This document shows positions 43,700 through 55,557 of a stretch of DNA of 64,000 nucleotides, piece by piece. The translations under genes were made by a program, and so were the position numbers. The notes below the pieces were generated by a model. The model was not told the DNA's origin, searched no databases, and saw nothing but the letters and a program-made list of their open reading frames with translations. Positions within the stretch are counted from its first letter, which is position 1; every line of letters begins with the position of its first letter. Origin of the DNA: Atlantibacter subterraneus (lineage in GTDB: Bacteria; Pseudomonadota; Gammaproteobacteria; Enterobacterales; Enterobacteriaceae); the NCBI RefSeq assembly GCF_007570865.1, contig NZ_VLPS01000010.1, forward strand, positions 1 through 64,000, written 5' to 3'.

Positions 43700-45574
43700 A
43701 TGAAAGGACAAGAAACCCGTGGTTTCCAGTCAGAAGTAAAACAGCTTCTGCACCTGATGATCCATTCCCTGTATTCCAACAAAGAAATTTTCCTGCGCGA
43801 GCTGATTTCCAACGCCTCCGATGCGGCAGACAAGCTGCGTTTCCGCGCGCTGTCTAACCCGGATCTGTACGCGGGGGACGGCGATCTGCGCGTGCGCGTT
43901 TCTTTTGACAAAGCCAATCGCACCCTGACTATTGCCGATAACGGCATCGGGATGACCCGCGATGAGGTGATCGATCACCTGGGTACCATCGCCAAATCCG
44001 GCACCAAAGCGTTCCTGGAAAGCATGGGCTCCGATCAGGCGAAAGACAGCCAGCTGATCGGCCAGTTCGGCGTGGGCTTCTACTCCGCGTTTATCGTGGC
44101 GGATAAAGTTACCGTGCGCACCCGCGCCGCAGGCGTTAGCGCTGAAGAGGGCGTGTTCTGGGAATCGGCGGGCGAAGGCGAATACACCGTTGCAGACATC
44201 AATAAAGCCGATCGCGGCACCGAAATCACCCTGCACCTGCGCGAAGGCGAGGACGAGTTCCTCGACGACTGGCGCGTGCGCTCGATCATCAGTAAGTACT
44301 CCGATCATATCGCGCTGCCGGTTGAAATCGAAAAGCACGAAGAGAAAGACGGCGAAACCATCGTCAGCTTCGAGAAAATCAACAAAGCGCAGGCGCTGTG
44401 GACCCGCAGCAAATCTGAAATCAGCGATGACGAGTACAAAGAGTTCTACAAACATATCGCCCATGACTTCACCGATCCGCTGATCTGGAGTCATAACCGC
44501 GTGGAAGGTAAGCAGGAGTACACCAGCCTGCTGTATGTGCCGTCCCAGGCACCGTGGGATATGTGGAACCGCGATCATAAGCACGGCCTGAAACTCTACG
44601 TGCAGCGCGTGTTTATCATGGATGACGCCGAGCAGTTCATGCCGAACTACCTGCGCTTTATCCGCGGCCTGATCGACTCCAACGACCTGCCGCTGAACGT
44701 ATCGCGTGAAATCCTGCAAGACAGCACCGTGACCCGCAACCTGCGTAACGCGCTGACCAAACGCGCCCTGCAGACCCTGGAAAAACTGGCCAAAGACGAC
44801 GCGGAAAAATACCAGACTTTCTGGAAGCAGTTCGGCCTGGTGCTGAAAGAAGGCCCGGCGGAAGACAACGCCAACCAGGAAACCATCGCCAAACTGCTGC
44901 GCTTTGCCTCCACCCATACCGATTCTTCCGAGCAGACCGTGTCGCTGGAAGAGTACGTGGCGCGGATGAAAGAAGGCCAGGAGAAGATCTACTACATCAC
45001 TGCCGACAGCTACGCTGCGGCGAAGAGCAGCCCGCATCTGGAGTTGCTGCGTAAGAAAGGCATTGAAGTGCTGCTGCTTTCCGATCGCATCGACGAGTGG
45101 ATGATGAGCTACCTGACCGAATTCGACGGCAAAAAATTCCAGTCTATCGCCAAAGCGGACGAGTCGCTGGACAAGCTGGCGGATGAAGTGGACGAGCAGA
45201 CCAAAGAAGCGGAAAAAGCCCTTGAGCCGTTCGTTGAGCGCGTGAAAACGCTGCTGGGCGACCGCGTGAAAGAGGTGCGCTTTACCCACCGTCTGACCGA
45301 CACCCCGGCGATTGTGACCACCGACAACGACGAAATGAGCACCCAGATGGCGAAGCTGTTTGCCGCTGCGGGCCAGGCGGTGCCGGAAGTGAAGTACATC
45401 TTCGAACTGAACCCGGACCACGTGCTGGTGAAACGCACGGCGGATACTCAGGATGAAGCGCGCTTTAAAGAGTGGGTAGAATTGCTGCTCGATCAGGCGC
45501 TGCTGGCCGAACGCGGCACCCTGGAAGATCCAAACTTGTTTATTCGCCGCATGAACCAGCTTCTGGTTTCGTAA
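43700..45574 (+). CDS. htpG: Chaperone HtpG (bacterial Hsp90)
   Basis: This ATP-dependent chaperone has 624 residues, as in E. coli. The N-terminal GHKL ATPase domain has [17 protein letters not shown], the DNGIGMT box and [11 protein letters not shown]. The middle domain carries [11 protein letters not shown], with the catalytic arginine, and a C-terminal dimerisation domain follows. A sigma-32 promoter precedes it. Confidence 0.98.
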   Translation: MKGQETRGFQSEVKQLLHLMIHSLYSNKEIFLRELISNASDAADKLRFRALSNPDLYAGDGDLRVRVSFDKANRTLTIADNGIGMTRDEVIDHLGTIAKSGTKAFLESMGSDQAKDSQLIGQFGVGFYSAFIVADKVTVRTRAAGVSAEEGVFWESAGEGEYTVADINKADRGTEITLHLREGEDEFLDDWRVRSIISKYSDHIALPVEIEKHEEKDGETIVSFEKINKAQALWTRSKSEISDDEYKEFYKHIAHDFTDPLIWSHNRVEGKQEYTSLLYVPSQAPWDMWNRDHKHGLKLYVQRVFIMDDAEQFMPNYLRFIRGLIDSNDLPLNVSREILQDSTVTRNLRNALTKRALQTLEKLAKDDAEKYQTFWKQFGLVLKEGPAEDNANQETIAKLLRFASTHTDSSEQTVSLEEYVARMKEGQEKIYYITADSYAAAKSSPHLELLRKKGIEVLLLSDRIDEWMMSYLTEFDGKKFQSIAKADESLDKLADEVDEQTKEAEKALEPFVERVKTLLGDRVKEVRFTHRLTDTPAIVTTDNDEMSTQMAKLFAAAGQAVPEVKYIFELNPDHVLVKRTADTQDEARFKEWVELLLDQALLAERGTLEDPNLFIRRMNQLLVS

Positions 45575-45582
45575 CGCCGATT

Positions 45583-45614
45583 TTTCCCCCTCTCGTTACG
45601 TTGAGAGGGGGAAA
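45583..45614 (+). terminator. Hairpin downstream of htpG
   Basis: A 12-bp stem, TTTCCCCCTCTC (45583-45594) with GAGAGGGGGAAA (45603-45614), sits just past the htpG stop. The T run after it is very short. Confidence 0.7.
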
Positions 45615-45737
45615 TTCCCGTCATTCTGTGTTTTATTGCGCCTCCTCAGATGCTTGAAAGCATTCACCAGCCCCACGTTTCTTGTCGTAGTACTGCCTTT
45701 AGTGGTATGGTTTTGGCCTCGCAACTTCCAGTAATAA

Positions 45738-46406
<669 letters not shown>

Positions 46407-46536
46407 TTCCTCGCCGCATCATCCAGAGCCAGCGCTTTTCTTTCCCGAAGAAGGGAGTTGGCTCTCATATCAATAGATTTATCCTGCCAGCTTTTCAGCT
46501 ACAATTATCAGCCATTTAGTCAGGTAAGGGCGGGTA

Positions 46537-47499
46537 ATGCGTTTCGATAAAACAGGTATTTTACTGGTCAATCTCGGTACTCCGGATGCCCCGACGGCCC
46601 CGGCGGTTAAACGCTATCTACGCCAGTTCTTAAGCGACAAACGCGTTGTAGACACTTCTCCGCTGCTGTGGTGGCCGCTGCTGCGCGGTGTGATCCTGCC
46701 GCTGCGTTCGCCCCGCGTCGCCAAACTCTATCAATCGATCTGGATGGAAGAGGGCTCGCCGCTGCTGGTGTATAGCCGCCGCCAACAGCAGGCGCTATCG
46801 GCTCGCTTGCCCGATATTCCGGTGGTGCTGGGCATGAGCTACGGCAGACCGTCGCTGGATAGCGCTGTGGCGGAACTGGTGGAAAACGGCGTTACCAATA
46901 TCATCGTGCTGCCGCTTTATCCGCAATATTCCTGTTCCACGGTGGCTGCCGTATGGGATGAGCTGGCGCGTATCCTCACGCTTTATCGCCGCATTCCGGG
47001 CGTGAATTTCATTCGCGACTATGCCGATCATCCGGCGTACATCAACGCGCTGGCGGGCACCGTGCGGCAATCCTTCGCGCAACACGGGGAACCGGATTTG
47101 CTGCTGATGTCCTATCACGGCATCCCGCAGCGATACGCCGATGAGGGCGACGACTATCCGCAGCGCTGCCGCGATACCACCCGCGAGCTGGTAGGCGCGC
47201 TGGAAATCGCACCGGAAAAAACCATGATGACCTTTCAGTCGCGCTTTGGCCGCGAGCCGTGGTTAACGCCGTACACCGACGAAACCCTGAAAATGTTGCC
47301 GGAAAAAGGCATCAAACATATTCAGGTGATGTGCCCGGGCTTTGCGGCGGACTGCCTGGAAACGCTGGAGGAGATCGCCGAGCAGAACCGCGAAATTTTC
47401 CTGGAAGCGGGCGGCGAGAAATATGAGTACATTCCGGCGCTGAACGACGATGCGGCACATATCGAAATGATGGTGCAACTGATCTCGCGCTATCGCTGA
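46537..47499 (+). CDS. hemH: Ferrochelatase
   Basis: This inserts Fe2+ into protoporphyrin IX, the last step of haem synthesis. It has 320 residues, with conserved [11 protein letters not shown] near the start, the catalytic histidine in [12 protein letters not shown], and the acidic metal-path segment [17 protein letters not shown]. Its last ten bases overlap the 3' end of aes on the other strand. Confidence 0.97.
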   Translation: MRFDKTGILLVNLGTPDAPTAPAVKRYLRQFLSDKRVVDTSPLLWWPLLRGVILPLRSPRVAKLYQSIWMEEGSPLLVYSRRQQQALSARLPDIPVVLGMSYGRPSLDSAVAELVENGVTNIIVLPLYPQYSCSTVAAVWDELARILTLYRRIPGVNFIRDYADHPAYINALAGTVRQSFAQHGEPDLLLMSYHGIPQRYADEGDDYPQRCRDTTRELVGALEIAPEKTMMTFQSRFGREPWLTPYTDETLKMLPEKGIKHIQVMCPGFAADCLETLEEIAEQNREIFLEAGGEKYEYIPALNDDAAHIEMMVQLISRYR

Positions 47500-48461
47500 T
47501 CGAGTTGCGTCAGCAGATACCGCGCCCCATCACGTAGCGCATCGTCAGCCGTTTTCATCATGCGCGAATAGTGCAGGAACGCATGTAACGTCCCCGGATA
47601 CATTCGGTACTCACAAGGCTGACGGTGGGCCTGCAATGTGTGATACAGCGCCCGGCTATCATCAATCAGCGGGTCGTACTCCGCACTGGCGATAAAGCAA
47701 GGCGGTACGTCGCGAGCCAGATCGTTATTGAATATACAGTACCAGGGCGACTCCCGGTCCTGGTCAGTTCTCAGGTAAGCCTGCTCATAGGCGACCAAAT
47801 CATTACGGGTTAATCCATCCCATTCCCCGCCATATAAACGTCGGCTGGCGGAATCCTGCAAGCCATAAAGGCCGTACCACAACAGCACGCTGGTTATCTT
47901 TCCATAACGAAGGCCGCGATCGCGTAGCCAGAGTGCGACAGATATCGCTAACAATGCCCCCGCTGAATCCCCGCCGAAGCTCATCTGAGACATATTGAGG
48001 GCGAACCGCTGGCCGTGACGATAAAAGAATTCGCAGACCGCGACGGTCTCCTCTATCGCCTGGGGATAATGTGCTTCCGGCGAGAGGGTATAGTCCACGC
48101 CAATCACCGCGCAGCGGGTGTAATGCGCCAGCAAACGCATGATCCGGTCATGCGTATCCAGATTGCCGAGTATAAATCCGCCGCCATGCAAGTAGATTAA
48201 CGTGGCCGGGCTTTCGGGTTGTGGGTAATAAATGCGGGTATTCACAGAACCATAAGCGGTTGGCACAGATTGCGTCAGGGTATGCTGCATCGGCGGCGCA
48301 TCCGCATTCCAGAATTGACGCTCCTGCTGATAATAGCGGCGCTGCACGGCGAGCGGCGAATCGCCAAGCCAGGGCGGCAAATCTGGCTGCTGATAAGCCA
48401 CCACGGCGCGCATCTCATCGGAGATGCGTTCCAGAACCTGAATTTTGTTTTCCCGTTTCAT
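47490..48461 (-). CDS. aes: Acetyl esterase Aes
   Basis: This HSL-family (type IV) carboxylesterase acts on short-chain acyl esters; in E. coli it also binds MalT and AGA. The start at 48461 ([11 protein letters not shown]), behind AAGGAGGATGTC, gives 323 residues (319 in E. coli). The oxyanion-hole motif is [11 protein letters not shown], the nucleophile elbow GGDSAGA, and the catalytic His is in [11 protein letters not shown]. Confidence 0.94.
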   Translation of the reverse strand: MKRENKIQVLERISDEMRAVVAYQQPDLPPWLGDSPLAVQRRYYQQERQFWNADAPPMQHTLTQSVPTAYGSVNTRIYYPQPESPATLIYLHGGGFILGNLDTHDRIMRLLAHYTRCAVIGVDYTLSPEAHYPQAIEETVAVCEFFYRHGQRFALNMSQMSFGGDSAGALLAISVALWLRDRGLRYGKITSVLLWYGLYGLQDSASRRLYGGEWDGLTRNDLVAYEQAYLRTDQDRESPWYCIFNNDLARDVPPCFIASAEYDPLIDDSRALYHTLQAHRQPCEYRMYPGTLHAFLHYSRMMKTADDALRDGARYLLTQLDQR

Positions 48462-48600
48462 GACATCCTCCTTGTGATTACGGGCTATTTTATGACCCGT
48501 GGGGTGGGAAACTGCGATCTGCGCCGTCACTATTGAACCTGCCCGGCAATGGCGGAGTGTGTTACCATTCTCCGCCTGATTAGCCACCGATCCACATCCC

Positions 48601-49908
48601 ATGAAATTTCCCGGTAAACGTAAATCTAAACACTATTTTCCCGTCAGCCTGCGCGATCCGTTGCTGCTGCAACAGGCCCAGCCCGATAACGAAGCCAGCC
48701 CGTCATGGGTAGTGGGCATTGACCAGACGCTGGTGGATATCGAAGCGCGCGTCGATGATGCGTTTGTGGAACGTTATGGCTTAAGCCTTGGTCATTCGCT
48801 GGTGATTGAAGATGATGTAGCGGAAGCGCTTTATCAGGAACTGGTACGCGAAAACCTCATCACCCACCAGTTTGCCGGCGGCACCATCGGCAATACCATG
48901 CACAACTATTCGGTGCTGGCCGATGACCGTTCCGTGCTGCTGGGCGTGATGTGCAATAACATTACGCCGGGTAGCTACGCGTATCGCTATCTGTGCAACA
49001 CGTCCAGCCGCACCGACCTGAACTATCTTCAGGGCGTGGACGGCGCAATTGGCCGCTGCTTTACGCTGATCAGCGAGCAGGGCGAACGTACTTTTGCCAT
49101 CAGCCCTGGCCACATGAATCAACTGCGTCCGGAAAGCATTCCTGAAGCGGTGATCGCCGGGGCATCCGCGCTGGTACTGACCTCCTATCTGGTGCGCTGT
49201 AAGCCGGGCGAACCGATGCCGCAAGCCACCATGACCGCCATCGGTTACGCCAAAAAGCACAATGTGCCGGTGGTGTTGACCCTGGGCACCAAATACGTGA
49301 TTGCCGATAACCCGCAATGGTGGCGTGACTTTCTGAAAGAGCACGTGTCGATTCTGGCGATGAACGAAGAAGAAGCGCTGGCGTTGACCGGGGAAAGCGA
49401 TCCGCTGCTGGCGTCTAATAAGGCGCTGGACTGGGTCGATCTGGTGCTGTGTACTGCCGGACCGGTAGGCCTGTATATGGCCGGTTATACCGAGGAAGAG
49501 GCGAAGCGCAAAACCCAGCATCCCCTGCTGCCGGGGGCGATTGCCGAGTTCAACCAGTATGAGTTTAGCCGCGTGATGCGCTTGCAGGACTGCCAGCAGC
49601 CGCTGCGTATTTTCTCGCATATCGCGCCGTATATGGGCGGCCCGGAAAAAATCATGAACACCAATGGCGCAGGCGACGGCGCGCTGGCGGCATTGCTGCA
49701 TGATATTACCGCCAATAACTACCATCGCAGCAACGTGCCGAACTCCAGCAAGCATAAATTTAACTGGCTGACCTACTCGTCGCTGGCCCAGGTGTGCAAA
49801 TACGCCAACCGCGTGAGCTATCAGGTTTTAAACCAGCACTCCCCACGCCTGACGCGCGGCCTGCCGGAGCGTGAAGATAGCCTGGAAGAGGCATACTGGG
49901 AGCGGTAA
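48601..49908 (+). CDS. gsk: Inosine-guanosine kinase
   Basis: This PfkB-family kinase phosphorylates guanosine and inosine for purine salvage. It has 435 residues, one more than E. coli. Conserved segments are [19 protein letters not shown] near the N-terminus and the catalytic anion-hole motif [16 protein letters not shown] near residue 360. It is divergent from aes and convergent with ybaL. Confidence 0.97.
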   Translation: MKFPGKRKSKHYFPVSLRDPLLLQQAQPDNEASPSWVVGIDQTLVDIEARVDDAFVERYGLSLGHSLVIEDDVAEALYQELVRENLITHQFAGGTIGNTMHNYSVLADDRSVLLGVMCNNITPGSYAYRYLCNTSSRTDLNYLQGVDGAIGRCFTLISEQGERTFAISPGHMNQLRPESIPEAVIAGASALVLTSYLVRCKPGEPMPQATMTAIGYAKKHNVPVVLTLGTKYVIADNPQWWRDFLKEHVSILAMNEEEALALTGESDPLLASNKALDWVDLVLCTAGPVGLYMAGYTEEEAKRKTQHPLLPGAIAEFNQYEFSRVMRLQDCQQPLRIFSHIAPYMGGPEKIMNTNGAGDGALAALLHDITANNYHRSNVPNSSKHKFNWLTYSSLAQVCKYANRVSYQVLNQHSPRLTRGLPEREDSLEEAYWER

Positions 49909-49921
49909 GCGAGCGCCCAAT

Positions 49922-49957
49922 AAAAAGGCGGGTCAGTGATGCTGACCCGCCTTTTTT
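49922..49957. terminator. Bidirectional terminator between gsk and ybaL
   Basis: A 10-bp GC stem (49927-49936 with 49942-49951) is flanked by A and T runs on its two sides, so it can terminate both converging genes. Confidence 0.95.
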
Positions 49958-49981
49958 ATTGATGAAAGTGATTAACCGGAA

Positions 49982-51658
49982 TTACCCCGTCACCGCCTCA
50001 TCCAGCTGCGATTTACCCAACAGCGCCAGCATGGTGTTGGCGATTTCACGTTCGCCCATCACCACCTCATTAGCACCGCGTTCACTGATGTAGTCCACTT
50101 CATCATCGTAATGGGCGCGGGCGATAATCTCGATATCCGGGCATTTAGTGCGGGCGGTTGCCACGATCTCGCCCGCCTCGTAGCCGTTGGGAATGGTCAG
50201 CAGCAGCCAGCGTGCGCAGTCCAGATGCGCCAGGCTCAGGATCTCTTCGTTGGCGGCATTACCCAGAACAGCACGAATGCCGCGCGAGCGTAATTCATCT
50301 ACCCGCGTGCGGGACGTTTCGACCACCACCAGCGGAATGCCTTGCTCCATCAGCTTCTCGCCCAGCAGGCTGCCGACGCGGCCATAGCCCACCAGCAGCG
50401 CATGGTTGCAAATATCCACCGGATGTTGCTGCTCTTCTTCCAGCGCCTCTTCAAGCGTCTGCTCTTCCAGGGTCTCGGTTTTATCGAGATATTTTTCAAG
50501 AATGGCGAACAGGATCGGGTTGAGCATAATCGACAGGATTGCCCCCGCCAGCACCAGATTCTGGCCCTCCTGCGGCAGCAGGTCGAGCGCCATGCCCAGG
50601 CCCGCCAGGATGAAAGCAAATTCGCCAATCTGCGCCAGGCTGGTAGAAATGGTTAATGCCGTGCGCTGCGAGTGACCAAACAACCGTACCAGGGCAAACG
50701 CCGCCAGTGATTTACCGAAGATAATGATGATAACCGTACCCAGCACCGCCAGCGGCTGCTGAATCAAAATCAGCGGGTCAAACAGCATGCCGACGGAAAC
50801 AAAGAACAGCACCGCGAAGGCATCACGCAGCGGCAGCGTGTCGTGGGCGGCGCGATGGCTCAGTTCCGATTCGTTGAGCACCATCCCGGCGAAGAACGCG
50901 CCGAGGGCAAAGGAGACATCGAACAGTTCAACCGCACCAAAGGCAATGCCCAGCGCCAGCGCCAGCACCGACAGGGTAAACAGTTCGCGGGAACCGGTCG
51001 CCGCGCTGCGCGCCAGGATCCACGGTACGACGCGACGGCCTACCAGCATCATCAGGGCGATAAACGCCACCACTTTGCCGATGGTGATCCCCATATCCAG
51101 CGACAGAGAGGCCAGCCCGACGTTGCCTTTTTCCAGCATTCCTGCCACGGCGGGCAGCAACACCAGCGTCAATACCATCACCAAATCTTCGACAATCAGC
51201 CAGCCGATGGCGATTTGCCCGCGCTGGCTGTCGATTAACTGCCGTTCTTCAAGCGCCCGCAGCAGCACCACGGTACTGGCGGTGGAAAGACACAAACCAA
51301 ACACGATGCCGGTCATAATTGACCAGCCAAGCGTCCAGGCAAGCCCCATCCCCAATAGCGTCGCCACCGCAATCTGCGCGATGGCGCCCGGGATGGCTAT
51401 CGACTTTACCGCCATCAAATCCTTAATCGAGAAATGCAATCCCACGCCAAACATCAGCAGGATAACCCCAAGCTCCGCCAGCTCTGGCGCAAGTTTGGTG
51501 TCAGCCACAAAACCCGGCGTAAATGGCCCTGCTAAAACCCCAGCAAGCAAATATCCCACCAGCGGTGATATACGTAACCTGTTGGCCAGCATGCCCAGCA
51601 AAAAAGCGAGCACGAGGCCGCCGACAATGGTGGTGATAAGCGGGGTGGCGTGATGCAT
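49982..51658 (-). CDS. ybaL: YbaL, CPA2-family cation/proton antiporter
   Basis: This inner-membrane protein of 558 residues (the E. coli length) resembles the Kef potassium efflux systems. About 12 transmembrane helices fill residues 5-385 (for example SPLVGYLLAGVLAGPFTPGF, LFFVSVGMLFDPL). A C-terminal Rossmann RCK/TrkA-N domain follows (ALLVGYGRVGSLLGEKL, about 415-530) and should bind nucleotide. The transported ion is inferred from the family. Confidence 0.95.
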   Translation of the reverse strand: MHHATPLITTIVGGLVLAFLLGMLANRLRISPLVGYLLAGVLAGPFTPGFVADTKLAPELAELGVILLMFGVGLHFSIKDLMAVKSIAIPGAIAQIAVATLLGMGLAWTLGWSIMTGIVFGLCLSTASTVVLLRALEERQLIDSQRGQIAIGWLIVEDLVMVLTLVLLPAVAGMLEKGNVGLASLSLDMGITIGKVVAFIALMMLVGRRVVPWILARSAATGSRELFTLSVLALALGIAFGAVELFDVSFALGAFFAGMVLNESELSHRAAHDTLPLRDAFAVLFFVSVGMLFDPLILIQQPLAVLGTVIIIIFGKSLAAFALVRLFGHSQRTALTISTSLAQIGEFAFILAGLGMALDLLPQEGQNLVLAGAILSIMLNPILFAILEKYLDKTETLEEQTLEEALEEEQQHPVDICNHALLVGYGRVGSLLGEKLMEQGIPLVVVETSRTRVDELRSRGIRAVLGNAANEEILSLAHLDCARWLLLTIPNGYEAGEIVATARTKCPDIEIIARAHYDDEVDYISERGANEVVMGEREIANTMLALLGKSQLDEAVTG

Positions 51659-51890
51659 TCCGTCTCCTTTCGTATTCAGTGGCTCCCGACCTGGTTAAAA
51701 CCAAGCCTCCTGTAAATAGTTTATGACAATTTCATACGTCTCGTTTATGAATAATTGTTGAATTTTGAAGAAAAATGGCATTTGGACGAGAAAACAGCAC
51801 CAGAGAGTGGATTTCCGTCTTTATTGAGCATAAAGCGTGAGGATATGCGGGGTACAGCAGCGGCCAAAACAGGGCTTTGGCCGCATAACG

Positions 51891-53105
51891 TTACGCTTTG
51901 CGGCGTGTATCCGGCAGGAATACCGTCAGTATCCCCAAAAGCGGCAGGAAAGCGCAGATTTTATAAACCAGAAAAATACTGGTCTGGTCAGCGACGAAGC
52001 CAAGCACCGCTGCGCCAAGCCCTCCCATGCCGAAGGCGAAGCCGAAGAACAGCCCGGAAACCATGCCAATGCGCCCTGGCATCAGTTCCTGGGCATACAC
52101 CAGAATGGCCGAAAACGCCGAGGCCAGAATGAAGCCGATGATGCCCGTTAATACTCCCGTCCACCATAAGTTTGCGTAAGGCAGGATCAGTGTAAAGGGC
52201 GCGACGCCGAGGATGGAACCCCAGATGACCAGTTTGCGACCAATCTTATCGCCCACTGGCCCGCCGATGACGGTGCCCGCCGCCACGGCGAACAAAAAGC
52301 CAAACAGGTGAAGCTGGGCGCTTTGCACCGACAGGCTGAACTTCTCCATCAGATAGAAGGTGAAGTAGCTGCTGATACTCGCCATATAAAAGTACTTCGA
52401 GAAAATCAGGATCAGCAGCACGCTAATCGCCTGAATCACCTGCGGGCGCGGCAGCGGATTTTCGATTTTCACCGCCGGGCGGCTTTTTGCCAGCCGATGC
52501 TGCGCGGCATACCAGCGGCTCACCTGCGCCAGCACCACAATCGCCAGCAGCGCGGCCAGCACAAACCAGCCCACATTGCCTTTGCCATAAGGCGCGATAA
52601 TGATGGCCGCCAGCAGCGGGCCGAGAGAGCTGCCGAAGTTGCCGCCAACCTGGAACAGTGATTGAGCCAGGCCATGACGACCGCCGGAGGCCATACGCGC
52701 CACGCGCGAGGATTCCGGGTGGAACACCGACGAGCCGGTGCCGACCAGCGCCGCCGCCAGCAGGACCATCGGGAAACTGCCCGCCATCGCCAGCAGCACC
52801 AGCCCGCACAGGGTAAAGCACATACCAATCGGCAGCGACCAGGGCATCGGGTATTTATCGGTATAGTGACCGACCACCGGTTGCAGTAGCGACGAAGTGA
52901 GCTGGAAGGTCAGGGTTATCATGCCGATCTGCACAAAGCTCAGGGTAAATTCAGCCTGCAATAGCGGATACAGCGCCAGGATCAGCGACTGGATCATATC
53001 GTTTAATAAATGTGAAAGGCTGATTGCGCCTAAAATGCCGAACGACGTGCGGCTTTTTGGCGGCAAAGCCGGTTGCCCGGTTATCGACTGGGTTTGTTCA
53101 CTCAT
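51891..53105 (-). CDS. fsr: Fosmidomycin resistance protein, MFS transporter
   Basis: This 404-residue major facilitator protein (406 in E. coli) exports fosmidomycin when overexpressed; its natural substrate is unclear. Twelve hydrophobic segments are visible, and the loop 2-3 region has GHYTDKYPMPWSLPIG, a variant of the MFS motif A. The ybaL-fsr gap (51659-51890) shows no gene. Confidence 0.94.
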   Translation of the reverse strand: MSEQTQSITGQPALPPKSRTSFGILGAISLSHLLNDMIQSLILALYPLLQAEFTLSFVQIGMITLTFQLTSSLLQPVVGHYTDKYPMPWSLPIGMCFTLCGLVLLAMAGSFPMVLLAAALVGTGSSVFHPESSRVARMASGGRHGLAQSLFQVGGNFGSSLGPLLAAIIIAPYGKGNVGWFVLAALLAIVVLAQVSRWYAAQHRLAKSRPAVKIENPLPRPQVIQAISVLLILIFSKYFYMASISSYFTFYLMEKFSLSVQSAQLHLFGFLFAVAAGTVIGGPVGDKIGRKLVIWGSILGVAPFTLILPYANLWWTGVLTGIIGFILASAFSAILVYAQELMPGRIGMVSGLFFGFAFGMGGLGAAVLGFVADQTSIFLVYKICAFLPLLGILTVFLPDTRRKA

Positions 53106-53297
53106 GCCATAGATTCCAAAAATAACGGTTTTATTATTTGCGGATAACGCAGGTAATTATCCGTGAGGAGAATAGTTACCTTGCTAACATACAGCGCATC
53201 CCGGAACGAGGAAAGTCGCAAATCTGAAAAGGAAGTGGTATAGGGTGGCTTACCGCTATACTTTTTGCGTAAAAGTAATTTTAAAGGGAGCTTTGAC

Positions 53298-54950
53298 ATG
53301 GGGTTAGCCAAATCTGGCCTGGCACTGACATTGTTTATGGCCTTCGGGATGCTGAGCGCGCCCGCGCAGGCATACCAGCAAGATAAAACGTATAAAATCA
53401 CCATCCTTCATACCAACGATCACCACGGCCATTTCTGGCGTAACGAATACGGCGAATATGGACTCGCCGCGCAGAAAACGCTGGTGGACAGCATTCGGCA
53501 GCAGGTCGCCGAACAGGGTGGCAGCGTGCTGTTACTTTCCGGCGGCGATATCAATACCGGAGTGCCGGAATCCGATTTACAGGACGCCGAGCCTGATTTC
53601 CGCGGGATGAATCTGATTGGCTACGACGCGATGGCCGTCGGCAATCATGAATTTGATAATCCGCTTACCGTTTTACGCCAGCAGGAAAAGTGGGCCAAAT
53701 TCCCGTTCCTTTCCGCCAATATTTACCAGAAAAGCACCGGTGAACGGCTGTTTAAACCCTGGGCGCTGTTTAAGCGTCAGGATTTAAACATTGCGGTCAT
53801 CGGCCTGACCACCGACGACACCGCGAAAATCGGCAATCCGGAATTCTTCACCGATATCGAATTCCGCAAACCGGCGGACGAAGCGAAGCTGGTGATCCAG
53901 GAATTACAGCAAACCGAAAAGCCGGATGTGATTATCGCCACTACCCATATGGGGCACTACGATAACGGCGAACACGGCTCCAACGCGCCGGGTGATGTGG
54001 AAATGGCGCGCAGCCTGCCGACAGGCGCGCTGGCAATGATTGTCGGCGGCCATTCGCAAAATCCGGTGTGTATGGCGGCGGAAAATAAAAAACAGCAGGA
54101 CTACGTGCCGGGTACGCCGTGCGCGCCGGATCGCCAGAACGGCATCTGGATTGTACAGGCCCACGAATGGGGCAAATACGTAGGCCGCGCGGATTTTGAA
54201 TTCCGCAACGGCGAGATGAAGCTGGTGAATTATCAGCTGATCCCGGTGAACCTGAAGAAAAAAGTCACCTGGGACAACGGCAAAAGCGAGCGCATTCTTT
54301 ACACCCCGGAAATCGCCGAGAACCAGAAAATGCTCTCGCTGCTGTCGCCGTTCCAGAGCAAGGGCAAGGCGCAGCTTGAGGTGAACATTGGCAACGTCAA
54401 CGGGCACCTGGAAGGAGACCGTAGCAAAGTTCGCTTTGTACAGACCAACCTCGGCCACCTGATCCTGGCGGCGCAGATGGCGCGTACCGAGGCTGACTTC
54501 GCGGTGATGAGCGGCGGTGGTATCCGCGACTCGATTGAGGCGGGCGACATTACCTATAAAGATGTGCTCAAGGTCCAGCCTTTCGGCAATACTCTGGTAT
54601 ATATCGATATGCCGGGCAAAGCCGTAGTGGAATATCTCACCGCCGTGGCGCAGAAAAAGCCGGATTCCGGGGCTTACCCGCAGTTTGCCAACGTGAGTTT
54701 TAGCGCCTCGGGCGGCACCCTGAGCGACTTGAAAATCAAAGGCGAGCCAGTGGATCCGAATAAAACCTACCGCATGGCGACGCTGAGCTTTAACGCCACG
54801 GGCGGCGACGGCTATCCACAAATCGATAACCAGCCGGGCTATGTGAATACCGGATTTATTGATGCGGAAGTGCTGAAGCAGTACATCCAACAGAACTCGC
54901 CGCTGGATGTGAATACTTACGAACCGAAAGGCGAAGTGAGCTGGAAATAG
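53298..54950 (+). CDS. ushA: UDP-sugar hydrolase / 5'-nucleotidase UshA
   Basis: This periplasmic bifunctional enzyme cleaves UDP-glucose and nucleotide 5'-phosphates for scavenging. The start at 53298 (MGLAKSGLALTLF), behind AAGGGAG, gives 550 residues, as in E. coli. A signal peptide ends near residue 25 (APAQA). The metallophosphatase motifs ILHTNDHHGHF, GGDINTG and GNHEFDNP bind two metals, and the C-terminal nucleotidase domain supplies the substrate-binding FNATGGDGYP. Confidence 0.97.
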   Translation: MGLAKSGLALTLFMAFGMLSAPAQAYQQDKTYKITILHTNDHHGHFWRNEYGEYGLAAQKTLVDSIRQQVAEQGGSVLLLSGGDINTGVPESDLQDAEPDFRGMNLIGYDAMAVGNHEFDNPLTVLRQQEKWAKFPFLSANIYQKSTGERLFKPWALFKRQDLNIAVIGLTTDDTAKIGNPEFFTDIEFRKPADEAKLVIQELQQTEKPDVIIATTHMGHYDNGEHGSNAPGDVEMARSLPTGALAMIVGGHSQNPVCMAAENKKQQDYVPGTPCAPDRQNGIWIVQAHEWGKYVGRADFEFRNGEMKLVNYQLIPVNLKKKVTWDNGKSERILYTPEIAENQKMLSLLSPFQSKGKAQLEVNIGNVNGHLEGDRSKVRFVQTNLGHLILAAQMARTEADFAVMSGGGIRDSIEAGDITYKDVLKVQPFGNTLVYIDMPGKAVVEYLTAVAQKKPDSGAYPQFANVSFSASGGTLSDLKIKGEPVDPNKTYRMATLSFNATGGDGYPQIDNQPGYVNTGFIDAEVLKQYIQQNSPLDVNTYEPKGEVSWK

Positions 54951-54960
54951 GGCTCAGCGA

Positions 54961-54989
54961 ACCGGGGCGATGCAGCCCCGGTTTTTTTA
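54961..54989 (+). terminator. Terminator after ushA
   Basis: ACCGGGGC (54961-54968) pairs with GCCCCGGT (54975-54982) around a six-base loop, followed by a T run. It also lies close to the stop of the convergent ybaK. Confidence 0.95.
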
Positions 54990-54995
54990 TGGGCG

Positions 54996-55475
54996 CTAAT
55001 CGCGACGGGCGATATCCGCAAAGGTAGCGTTGAGTAGCGACGCCAGATCCCCGGCAGCCAGTTCGATATCCAGGCCGCGCTTGCCGCCGGAAATATAAAT
55101 GCTCGGGAAATCCTGCGCGGGCGCGTCAATCAGCGTCGGCAGGCGTTTTTTCTGGCCTAACGGGCTGATGCCACCCACCAGATATCCGGTGGTGCGCTGC
55201 GCCACCATCGGGTCGGCCATATCCACTTTCTTGGCACCCAACGCTTTGGCAACTTTTTTCAAATCCAGCTGCGTGGCCACCGGGGTAACCGCCACCGCCA
55301 GCTGCTTGCCGTCGCCGTTCATTGATACCAACAGCGTTTTATAGACCTGGTCGGCATTGAGCCCCAGTTTGCGCACCGCCTCGTCGCCAAAATTGGTGTC
55401 GTGGGGATCGTGATCGTAGGCGTGAATTTTGAAAGGAATTTTGTTTTTTTCGAGCAGTTTGACCGCGGGTGTCAT
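54996..55475 (-). CDS. ybaK: Cys-tRNA(Pro) deacylase YbaK
   Basis: This hydrolyses cysteine mischarged onto tRNA-Pro. It has 159 residues, as in E. coli. The YbaK/ProX fold shows [22 protein letters not shown], the catalytic-lysine segment [11 protein letters not shown], and [14 protein letters not shown]. Here ybaP lies immediately upstream, with only 82 bp between. Confidence 0.96.
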   Translation of the reverse strand: MTPAVKLLEKNKIPFKIHAYDHDPHDTNFGDEAVRKLGLNADQVYKTLLVSMNGDGKQLAVAVTPVATQLDLKKVAKALGAKKVDMADPMVAQRTTGYLVGGISPLGQKKRLPTLIDAPAQDFPSIYISGGKRGLDIELAAGDLASLLNATFADIARRD

Positions 55476-55557
55476 GGTAATTACCTGATTGTGGTTCAGT
55501 CATCAGAAAAGGTTAAAAGCTAAGGCAGCGGAAAAATAGAACAAAATTGCGCATCCG

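Noticed and set aside
43730-45421. A 563-codon open frame antisense to htpG
   Set aside because: It is a shadow of htpG, whose GC-rich third positions keep the opposite strand free of stops. It has no ribosome site and no recognisable domain.
51755-52132. A 125-codon ORF on the plus strand between ybaL and fsr
   Set aside because: Most of it overlaps the 3' end of fsr in antisense. It has no family resemblance and Arg/Pro-rich shadow composition.
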